From an uncultured Methanobrevibacter sp. (GTDB taxonomy: Archaea; Methanobacteriota; Methanobacteria; Methanobacteriales; Methanobacteriaceae), in the NCBI RefSeq assembly GCF_947170395.1, contig NZ_CAMVTE010000004.1, positions 38,915 through 102,914 on the forward strand: a stretch of DNA of 64,000 bases, read 5' to 3'. Numbering within the stretch: the first letter of the stretch is position 1; each line of letters begins with the position of its first letter. Positions 60,101-64,000 of this stretch are shown piece by piece. Below the pieces are notes generated by a model. It made no database searches and was not told where the DNA came from. It worked only from the letters and a program-made list of their open reading frames with translations. Position numbers and translations under genes: made by a program.

Positions 60101-63100
60101 AGTTTGATGTGACTAAACGTACAGCTAATTTGGATGTAACTGCTATTGGTAACTCTGTTGGTTCTAATGCTACAATAAGTGTTTCACTGCCTACCAATGC
60201 TACTGGATATGTAACTGTAAATGTTAATGGTACAAATTACACTATTAACTTAACTCAAGGTAAAGGATCTTTCAACATCACTGGTCTTGGTAACGGAACA
60301 TATTATGTCCATGCGACATATCTTGGTGACAGACAGTACTTCACCGCAACCAACAACGATAAGACCTTTGAAATGACCAAACTCGACACTACTATGGTCA
60401 TTAATGTTGAAAGCATTGACTATACTCAAAATGCAAATATTACAGTCACTGTAAAACCTGATGCAACAGGATTTATCACAATCAGAATCAACAACACCAG
60501 AAGCATCACTTTACCTGTTGTAGACGGTAAGGTCAACTGGATTGTAGATAATTTGGCTGCTGATAACTACACGGTATATGCTAACTACTCCGGTGACGGC
60601 AAATACAACATCAACAACACCAATAAGGTTAACAGATCATTTGAAGTAAGACAAATCATTCCTGTAATTACAATTGAAACTGTTGAGGTTAACTCAGCCA
60701 AAAACGCTACTGTTGTGGTCCACATTACTCCTGGAACTACTGGTAACATTAACATAACCGTAAACGGCCAAAACTACTCCGGTCCGATTGAAAATGGTGT
60801 TGCAAGAATTGTAATTGACCAATTTAATGAAGGCAGTTACTCTGTATTTGCAAACTACACTGGTGATAAGAACTTCACAAATGCTTCAACCACTCAAGAT
60901 AATAAAGTAATCGTTCATAAATTCTCATGCTACAACATGACAGTCACTGCAAATGACACTGAAGTTGGAGCAAACACAACAATCGTTGTAAATGTTCCAA
61001 TTGATGCAGTTGGTAATGTATCAATCTACATAAATGGAGTATTTGTTGACAATGCCACTATCTCACAGGGCGTTGCAAAATTAAATGTAACAAAAGACAT
61101 TGCAGGAAAATACGTAGTCAACGCAACATTCACTGACGGCAAATATGCAAATAAAACTGTAACAACCAATTATCATGTCCTTAAAGTTGATACTCCAATT
61201 GATATTAGCGTAAACCCAATATATGTTGGAGATAAGGCAATTGTTGAAGTGACCGTTCCTAGCGGTATCACAAATAATGTAACAATCGAAATTAATGGAA
61301 TTAAATATAACAAATCAGTAAATGATCAAGGAAAAGCAATATTTGAAATAACTGACCTGACTTATGGCAATAAGACTGTTGTAGCAACATACGATGGCGA
61401 TAACAAATATGTATTCAACTCAACAACCGCAAACTTCACAGTTAACAAACGCACATCCCAAGTAAACGTAACCTACAGTGCTTCCGTTGTTGGAATGGAT
61501 ACAATAATCAATGTAACAATTCCGGCCAACGCTACAGGATATGTAATTATAAACATTAACGGAACTGAATACACTGTTAACACTACAAACGGTAACGGTT
61601 CTATTGTAATTAAAAACTTGGCTAACGGCGATTACTGGGTAAATGTAACATATCTCGGTGATAATCAGTACTTCGAAAGCACTAACCACACTGATTTCAC
61701 AATATCCAGATTGCCTACACAATTTACAGTAAACGGCACCAACATTACTTACGGCGCTAAAGAACTGATTACCATTGAAACTGCAGATAACATTACTGCT
61801 AAAGTAATCGTTGAAATTAACAAGAAAAACTACACTGCTGTAATCTATGAAGGTAAAGGTAACCTGACTGTTGAAAACCTTGCTGCAGGCAACTATAACG
61901 TAACCGTTTACTTCGAAGGCAATTACAAATACATGAATACAACAGCCAACAACACATTCAAAGTGGATAAGGCAACTATTCCTGTAACTGTAATTCCTCA
62001 AAACATTACCTATGGTGAAGTTGAAATCTTTACTATCCTTGTCAACGGTACAGGCAAAGTCAACATAACTGTTGATGAAGTAATCTACCGAAATAAACAA
62101 ATCAATAATGGCAGATTAGAATTCGAATTGCCGGGTTATCTGACTGCAGGCAATTACACAGTCATTGTGGATTATGGTGGAAATGAAAATTACACCAAAA
62201 ACAGCGCAGAAGCCAACTTCACTGTGGCTAAAAAAGATCCTGTCATTACTGTTGAGGTTCAAAACATTACCTATGGTGGCATTGAACATATTATTGTCCA
62301 TGTAAACGCTCCTGGAAATGTAACAATCAGAGTCAACAACACCGAAAGAACTATTGTCCTTAAAGAGGGTGAAGGTGGAAAAGACATTTTAAGAGCAATC
62401 GTTCCTAGAATTTCAACTTACGATGTTAAAGCTACATTGGACGTATATAACCTAGCTGCAGGAACATATCCTGTTGAAGTGACTTATAATGGAGCTGAAA
62501 ACTATAATAAGGCAAGTGCAACTACATTCTTCGTTGTAGGTAAACAGAATACCACTGTTGATGTTGCTGTAGACAATATTACTGTTGCAGATAAACAAAT
62601 AATCAATGTAACAATCAGCGACGTAAATGCAACAGGCAATGTGACAATCAATGTCGATGGCGTAAACTACACAAGACCAATTGTAAATGGAACTGCAAAT
62701 CTCACATTGGACAAAGTATCTGCCGGAAACCATAGTGTTGTCGTAATATATGATGGAAACAACAACTTCATTGGTAACTGGACTTCTGCAACATTCAATG
62801 TGGATAAAATCAAACCTGACCTTACAGTTGAAGTAACCAACACTACTGTCGGCAAAACCGAAAAGGTCATCATACATCTTCCAGACAATGCAACAGGATT
62901 TGTCGTAGTTGACGTTGACGGTACAAAATATCATATAGATATTGAAAAAGGCAAAGAAATAGCTCTTGAAATTGATGATTTAAGAAATAAAACTTATAAT
63001 GTGGCTGTTGAATACTATGGCGATGACTTCTGGGATTCAGCTAACAATTCAACAAGCTTTAATGTAAACGGTACTAAAGCAGACATTTCTGTTAAAGTAG

Positions 63101-64000
63101 AAAACATTACAATTGGAGAAAAAGCTATAATCAACATAACAACTCCTAAAGATTTATACGGAAATGTAACTGTAACTGTTGATGATAAGAATTACACTGT
63201 ATATGTTGCTGGTGGAAACGGAATACTTATTGTTCCTGATTTAGGCATCGGAAATCACACAGTTGATGTAATATTTGATGGAAATGATAAGTATGGAGCA
63301 AGCAAAAACACAACTGAATTCGAAATATCAAAAGTTAATATAACTTCAGATGATATTAAAGTCATTGATCAAGGCAATGGCACTGTTGTGGTTGTTGTTC
63401 CTGGAAATGCTACCGGTAATGTAACTATTTATGTAGATGGTCAAAACTTCACGGGAGAAGTGATAAACGGAACCGCCAGAATCACTCTGGAAAATGTAAC
63501 TCCGGGAGTTCAAAACATTACTGTTGTCTATGAAGGTGACGATACACACACCAATGCAACTGTAAACTCAACTGTGGTTGTTCCAAAACTCGAATCTCCA
63601 ATCACTGTAAATATAACCGAAGCTAAAGAAGGCGGAAAGGCTACTGTGACTGTTTCTGTTCCGGGTAATGCTACAGGTAATGTTACTGTTACTGTTGACG
63701 GTCAGAAATACACTGCTGAGGTTATTAATGGTACTGCTGTTGTAACTGTTGAGAATTTAACTGCAGGCAATAAGACGCTTGTTGTTGAATATTCCGGTGA
63801 TGCTAATCGTACAGCTAATTACACTGTTTCAAACTTCACTGTAGAGCAGGTTAAAGTTGTTCCGGATATTGTCGTAGTTGATCAGGGTAATGGTACTGTT
63901 GTTGTGGTTGTTGGTGGTAATGCTACCGGTAATGTGACAATTACAGTTGGTGATAAGAACTTTACTGGTGAGGTTATTAATGGTACTGCTGTTGTTAATG
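45130..64000 (+). CDS. Second giant adhesin-like protein, 3' end beyond window
   Basis: The frame from ATG 45130 stays open to the window end: at least 6290 codons; all 60-base lines that I checked read in frame. Very strong ribosome-binding site (GGAGGGGGTG). Signal peptide 1-25 (ILLICLILCFICSLQAVASA). Residues about 60-2960 are a beta-helix with GGA(I/V)Y/W rungs, many containing 'NNTA...NGGAI.W' (the W-rich rungs are the main difference from the first giant). A linker domain (about 2960-3115) parallels that of the first giant. From about residue 3115 there are at least 36 Ig-like domains of 85-95 residues (..V.DI.YG....I.V.....ATG.....NG..Y.........G.Y.V.A.Y.GD..Y). No DUF11 repeats are visible. 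C-terminal anchor not seen. Surface adhesin; ligand unknown. Confidence 0.93.
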   Translation, partial: MNRKEILLICLILCFICSLQAVASADVSVDDTHDVKLVASSNAVDNDLSSYSHSENNQILRGENDGAGSFSDLRDKINSGSGTITLDRNYTFNESLTSDIALASSGIVVQKDSTLTIVGETGKNITINGLGDSKLFSFKSHVILQNINFINGVGHKTSSITSDDILEISNCRFFDNTGKLGGAIQANDGLTITDSIFEGNLALDGGSIYIGDSNSESRIENCNFTDSKATTGDAGCIYSNSAHLTLRNLNITDAAAAVNGGAMVLNGENTVLDHLYIADCRATNGGAMYYTKAPKQSTYLTFIHNHAFSDGGAVYLLADSIGNGMASGLVNSTFIENIANNEGGALYLIGSNGYMFNVTFKKNTGTTDAGAVMVKGSNWRVYNCTFDTNKVNNRHGGAIYLDSSADTQIWYCNFTSNEASYDGGAVYLYNSSNTTIAYSNFTTNKAGHGGGAVYCNFNSDNSTLTQSRFISNAAYAGDGGGIYWEGNRGNITWTTFRYNWVEGSVGVNTGFGGGLAISGIYTNASNCIFEYNHANVGGGGCAVKDSDVSSSSNITVRDSIFEHNDADRDAGGLCWNDNSPYGTAINCTFRYNYAKGSAGALGWHSDYGKVYNSTLEHNYATGQFGSEHPGHGGAMVFRGDHNFAYNCTFYNNTAAKDGGAVYMKLTQLGSNTNITFELCRFINNTANDNGGALAWEAGSTYGNVTQCNFTNNTALRSGGAILWEGTYGFIEYSNFTHNKATGDVIDAIGGGDAGVILWIGSHGYVNHCNFTDNFAAYRGGAVFLKGSTNTTFNDTLFRFNVAGTNGGAIDWQEGSHDGRLLNSVFINNTAWRSAGAVYWFGTNGTIYNSNFTNNTAVGNVTVDDRKAAAITYSTVGGNGGAVVWTGSIGNVTKVNFEFNYAERLGGAMFLELNDNVTISYANFTNNTAGINGGAVDWYKGATNGTVKHSNFINNTAKRSGGAIYWYGHDGTLYNITFKYNRALGNASYINPFGENTTGGDGGAVFWTGYNGNVTLSKFINNTAVKRGGAVFLQGATDYYCNNTQFKSVLFENNTAGTNGGAVDWFKGATNGVIDNATFRNNVANRSGGAVYWNGDHGDILNSNFTNNRALGITWAINAYGENTTGGSGGAIIWSGSNGIVNNSRFINNTAARHGGAVYMQGTSQENCTNTTYDLCYFEGNNATINGGALDWHENAHDGLVNNSYFINNRAGANGGAVFWLGHDGNIAHSNFTSNYALGNVADDYQNQGDGGAVIWGGLNGYVDDCWFKFNNASARGGAVYIHSCEHGNNNTHFTNSHFINNTAGTNGGAIDWHAGAENGTVSKTEFINNTAHVNGGAIYWNGINGSIIDSNFTNNSAYQNGGAVYWEGNQGLINGSIFKYNNATGYLNSSRIVNYHNDNTGIDEVHYDILGGDGGAIIWKGSQSKIENSTFYKNYAPYRGGAIFFTSLGTENCENVTIKDSNFTLNAAGMNGGAVDWAKGAHNATILGSYFNNNTAGRSAGAIYVSGNDLDIEDTEFNYNKVTGETKYDNRTNVSNYTSIGGNGGAICWMGSYGDLDNVTFLNNTATQRGGAIQFEQNKNTTIENSRFINNTAGTEGGAIDFYKGAVNGKIINSNFTNNTAYENGGAIYWEGHYGTINGTRFENNKVLGLGDGIELEVKTNPDTNVQEKRYNITGGDGGAIKWTGSHGIIENTTFYNNIAEYNGGAVYLIGNATENCTNITFIDCNFTLNLAKLNGGAVYWAKGSSNATVNGTYFDNNTAKRSAGAIYISGDYLNIKDTQFRFNNATMEQTYDNRTGAGFFSSEGGNAGAICWMGSYGTVDNGTFINNTAFKRGGAIQFEKNQEGTVKNSLFENNTAGSDGGAIDWYQGAVNGQLINSTFRTNHVSDSNARGSAVYIEGYNATIKDSRFYEHNSITDGGAVYIEGDLATVDNTTFENINTTKKGGAIYVTGDNATITNTNFTNLRANNDGGALYVNGTGCTLYNSTFTDNVAGDDGGAIYWQGNFGTIYNITCTNNKGISYGTSHSKGGTICITSNDTSVDKSTFTDSFTSYNGGAMFITGNNVNITDSDFKNCSVDVTLSPDGDDLPYGGALYVLGENTTVADCTFDNCTAIQGGIIYVQGNNTKVDNATCGNSSATKYGGAFYIYGVNATISNSSVENTNATLSGGAIYIDGINADIEDSSFEKTNAFGSTTNDGGGAIFIKGDLASVDRSNFTDNGANSNNAKGGAIYITGENVNVTDSKFENSKSNLYGGAIYIHGTNTTIRDSNFTKTSVVSSKSQGGAIYVDGINATIIGSEFDECGAVENGGAIYIHGANTAIQDSSFTKDSVNSSTSKGGAIYVDGINTKIIGSEFEECSAKQHGGSIFIKGANTNITGSNFTKSKVTSSGSDGGAIYVNGNTTTINASNFVDSESKDLGGAIYVEGSFSKIFDSIFNSSKSDKGAAIYISGNNATVNGSAFNKNIASTAGGGIYSYGIGSKVYNSNFTENKGHVDEGNGRGGGAIYWVGGAKDDTIENCIFTSNNAGFGGAIRWADNSNVKDAGGLIKNCKFDSNEGYKGSAISWASSNLAHITLCTFVNNYAKKNGGIYAGTQDTSGKNNGFNVSMCTFANNRAKFCGADIANSISNAYIINCNFTNSTSGYGGSMVIRERAPVNTQVINCRFVNTSSTGSSDNNQNGGGAIYVANELSTDKSKNIQIINVTIINTTSNTDGGAIKWGSTGGSGSYGKLINVTIINSTATSTWNKQYNNYGKGGAIYWLAPYGEFINVTVINANSRNDGGAIYIEGGNCNITNSSISNSVANKSGGAIYWNGTKGIVNNTNFTNNSALGTGGGAIYWAGTDGQVLSSLFTENRAVDGGAVYWTGTNAKLDNSTFVKNHATNGGAVYWKSTSSTFTNNKFYNNTAKYGGGIYWNAAGETMTNTIMMYNRAVNGSAIYTAAIANIVDAILLENQAKSYEIYNRATTIIERNADDTVTIFTYFRGGDNVLNAIYNAAYVSSTQTISFRNVTYLGVGGRKNTGETATVYPVFTNNDPSEILNDGRIYQTNLEVEQDIYAYAYDGDNVLQMNATGKTNYNGSVYYITSIANAGEVNVKVYHPADNYYTYIAFANNTKLPTVILEVKDIYFQETEYLNITVRPEEAGETDKLCLGNVTVYLNGELYAANVSLIENPDGVTGSVTIPIKDLHVNKYNVYVVYSGNKKYIPEYNSTSFRVLKIPSWITVNVDDYYYGDMGKAIIETIKNTTANVTAIINGKEYRLEVNETGHAEILIPLLDAGNYTAEAYYLDSNDCFASNATDDFEIFKVNSTINITGEYLNTLNTVKIYIDVGPADTVGKVSVWFEDKQYNVTLTNSKAELTLYAISAGPYNVTAEYYGDRNHFESLNNTTLYANKFKSAVEIDVTNITYGDNETIVFTVTKGATGNLTITFNGKTFNKTIDANGKVILENLKLAAGNYTVNATYAGDDNYYGAYGENNFTVAKAIPVLEPVVENITYCDVEHIIAKINQTGNVSIIIRSLIDPNVIIVQNLTINITNKHNVTWNVSGLARGDYIAQFIFSGNQNYTGCEVNATFTVGWATPIIIVEVNDTITGNRAPINITVYPRENVTGNVSVYLDGVKLGEFDLDHGFIRLPGEIMLVNGTHDVVAVYNGDNNFIHAHNSTTFNVTGEDFRYDPKFNLTATNVTVLQNGEIKINLPADATGMVFIKVNDTQYYVNLSESRTLTLPLLGNGTYTVWANYAGDAKWHSAVNTTKFTVSKVNTTVDINVVQPITYDNYTNITVTVENGVDGFITLTINDGTKNITNVTLPVVDGKVNWIKEGLSAGSYTVYANYTGSTRYNINDTESKNFVINQAAPVFSVDVVTVDANTNPIVKVKVNDTMSGKLNITVYNKNYTADIIDGIATFTVDKLPVDQYDVNVTYKGDNNYTYKSQIFENRIIVTKVTCYPINVTAIDVLVGVNTTITVHVPKDATGTITVWVNGTGPLTNSTIRDGVATFTLNKTISGRYEVNATLSNSKYADKTAYTNFWVSEHETPISIDVKPIYVGDKAIIEVTVPSGVINNVTIELEGKAYNKSVDANGKARFEVQVWSNGTRTVVATYGGDNKYLFNSTTANFTVTKRTPVLDVTATGNSVGSNATISVSLPTNATGYVTVNVNGTNYTIKLNGGSGLVQIAGLGNGTYYVHATYLGDRQYFTATNNDKTFEMTKLDTTMGISVTDIDYGQKANITVTITNGATGFITIRINETRNITLPIGNGKVNWIVDNLAADNYTVYANYSGDGKYNINNTNKVNKSFEVKRISPDIKIVYVDSTAGESATVIVSIDSRATQTINVNVDKDYIRQIGDGVITVITDRLADGTYTVTASYDGDKNFTSDSKTRTFTTNKTSDYNLNITTADIKVGDLTNIAVNVPADASGKVILEIGGHNYTATISQGKAVFNEQTNLGAGRYNVTAYFGDAKYVNKTATGVFAINKYDVPLDISVGPIKVGDKAIITVTAPSEVLDDIVIEIDGVKYDSPVTTSGKAVFEVQIWSNGTRTVVASYAGNNKYLANSTTGKFDVTKRTANLDVTAIGNSVGSNATISVSLPTNATGYVTVNVNGTNYTINLTQGKGSFNITGLGNGTYYVHATYLGDRQYFAATNNDKTFEMTKLDTTMGISVEDINYGQKANITVTITPDATGFITIRINETRNITLPIGNGKVNWIVDNLAADNYTVYANYSGDGKYNINNTNKVNKSFEVKRISPDIKIVYVDSTAGESATVIVSIDSRATQTINVNVDKDYIKQIGDGVITVITDRLADGTYTVTASYAGDKNFTSDSKTRTFTTNKTSDYNINITTADIWIGNLTNITVNVPADAVGKVILEIEGHNYTAVISQGKAVFNNQTNLGAGRYNVTVYFGDAKYVNKTATGVFTIKKLDTPIKIDVDPIYVGDKAIITVTAPSEVLDDIVIEIDGVKYDSPVTTSGKAVFEVQIWSNGTRTVVASYAGNNKYLANSTTGKFDVTKRTANLDVTAIGNSVGSNATISVSLPTNATGYVTVNVNGTNYTINLTQGKGSFNITGLGNGTYYVHATYLGDRQYFTATNNDKTFEMTKLDTTMVINVESIDYTQNANITVTVKPDATGFITIRINNTRSITLPVVDGKVNWIVDNLAADNYTVYANYSGDGKYNINNTNKVNRSFEVRQIIPVITIETVEVNSAKNATVVVHITPGTTGNINITVNGQNYSGPIENGVARIVIDQFNEGSYSVFANYTGDKNFTNASTTQDNKVIVHKFSCYNMTVTANDTEVGANTTIVVNVPIDAVGNVSIYINGVFVDNATISQGVAKLNVTKDIAGKYVVNATFTDGKYANKTVTTNYHVLKVDTPIDISVNPIYVGDKAIVEVTVPSGITNNVTIEINGIKYNKSVNDQGKAIFEITDLTYGNKTVVATYDGDNKYVFNSTTANFTVNKRTSQVNVTYSASVVGMDTIINVTIPANATGYVIININGTEYTVNTTNGNGSIVIKNLANGDYWVNVTYLGDNQYFESTNHTDFTISRLPTQFTVNGTNITYGAKELITIETADNITAKVIVEINKKNYTAVIYEGKGNLTVENLAAGNYNVTVYFEGNYKYMNTTANNTFKVDKATIPVTVIPQNITYGEVEIFTILVNGTGKVNITVDEVIYRNKQINNGRLEFELPGYLTAGNYTVIVDYGGNENYTKNSAEANFTVAKKDPVITVEVQNITYGGIEHIIVHVNAPGNVTIRVNNTERTIVLKEGEGGKDILRAIVPRISTYDVKATLDVYNLAAGTYPVEVTYNGAENYNKASATTFFVVGKQNTTVDVAVDNITVADKQIINVTISDVNATGNVTINVDGVNYTRPIVNGTANLTLDKVSAGNHSVVVIYDGNNNFIGNWTSATFNVDKIKPDLTVEVTNTTVGKTEKVIIHLPDNATGFVVVDVDGTKYHIDIEKGKEIALEIDDLRNKTYNVAVEYYGDDFWDSANNSTSFNVNGTKADISVKVENITIGEKAIINITTPKDLYGNVTVTVDDKNYTVYVAGGNGILIVPDLGIGNHTVDVIFDGNDKYGASKNTTEFEISKVNITSDDIKVIDQGNGTVVVVVPGNATGNVTIYVDGQNFTGEVINGTARITLENVTPGVQNITVVYEGDDTHTNATVNSTVVVPKLESPITVNITEAKEGGKATVTVSVPGNATGNVTVTVDGQKYTAEVINGTAVVTVENLTAGNKTLVVEYSGDANRTANYTVSNFTVEQVKVVPDIVVVDQGNGTVVVVVGGNATGNVTITVGDKNFTGEVINGTAVVN
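45310..54000 (+). repeat. Beta-helix coding repeats of the second giant adhesin
   Basis: Dozens of GGTGGTGC/GGTGGAGC-containing units encoding GGA(I/V) rungs. Modules around 51040-51340 closely resemble 27330-27560 of the first giant (shared 'NGTGCTLYNSTFTDNVA.DDGGAIYW' stretch). Confidence 0.85.
57220..60650 (+). repeat. Higher-order 1323-bp repeat of five Ig domains
   Basis: Copies begin at about 57220, 58543 and 59866 (the third is partial). Anchor points (for example CC(A/G)AT(T)..VGDKAII at 57238, 58561 and 59884; TTTGAAATGA at 57721, 59044 and, with AATGACC, 60367) are exactly 1323 bases apart. 58573-59018 and 59896-60341 (446 bases) read as identical by eye. Confidence 0.9.

Noticed and set aside
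61420..62934. Long minus-strand open frames opposite the Ig repeats (226 and 160 residues)
   Set aside because: Shadow frames of a highly repetitive coding sequence; composition rich in Cys, Tyr, Val and no ribosome-binding sites.

Overview
The window looks like a methanogenic archaeon of the order Methanobacteriales, most likely Methanobrevibacter. The DNA is AT-rich. It carries Orc1/Cdc6, ribosomal protein S3Ae, an MptE-type enzyme of methanopterin synthesis, archease with RtcB, archaeal TATA-box promoters, and several very large adhesin-like surface proteins of the kind typical of gut and rumen Methanobrevibacter. This assignment rests on gene content only.

Layout. Positions 1-10.2 kb: the end of a beta-helix repeat protein, two small membrane-anchored proteins (one with three zinc ribbons, one with a Tyr/Asp/Asn-rich tail), a 57-residue protein, a SpoIIM-family membrane protein and two secreted Ig-repeat proteins with Lys-rich C-termini. 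Positions 10.2-15.3 kb: a micro-ORF and a winged-helix-like protein diverging from a palindromic, DtxR-like operator; a tautomerase; a dUTPase/dCTP-deaminase-family gene overlapping a thiamine-diphosphate enzyme; and a minus-strand operon whose first two genes match the Bacillus ytfJ-ytfI (GerW-DUF2953) pair. Positions 15.3-15.7 kb: a gene-free segment with four copies of TTTCAAGTGTAA or its 11-base core. This is the reverse complement of the Cdc6/Orc1 origin box known from Methanothermobacter, and it lies next to AT-rich ACTTATAA repeats; I call it the chromosomal replication origin. Positions 15.7-25.4 kb: a class V aminotransferase, a PD-(D/E)XK-like protein with a heptapeptide-repeat tail, mptE, cdc6, a small membrane protein, archease, a DUF4064 protein, an rtcB / methylthio-nucleoside phosphorylase / NifX-like operon, and rps3ae.

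Positions 26.2-64.0 kb hold two giant adhesin genes in tandem. The first encodes 6090 residues: signal peptide, beta-helix, 29 DUF11 repeats, four Ig-like domains and a C-terminal membrane anchor. The second starts at 45130 and runs off the window (at least 6290 codons): signal peptide, beta-helix and at least 36 Ig-like domains. Both show higher-order repeats (about 1464 bp and exactly 1323 bp) and long stretches with few or no differences, which points to recent internal duplication or gene conversion.

How the parts fit. Cdc6 at 19 kb probably binds the boxes at 15.4 kb. Archease and RtcB form the tRNA-splicing ligase system. The four Ig or beta-helix proteins with visible signal peptides build the outer surface, two with basic tails that could hold the wall and at least one with a membrane anchor. 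The points most worth following are the origin, the palindromic operator with its micro-ORF, the sporulation-type cassette in a non-sporulating archaeon, and the repeat architecture of the giant adhesins.
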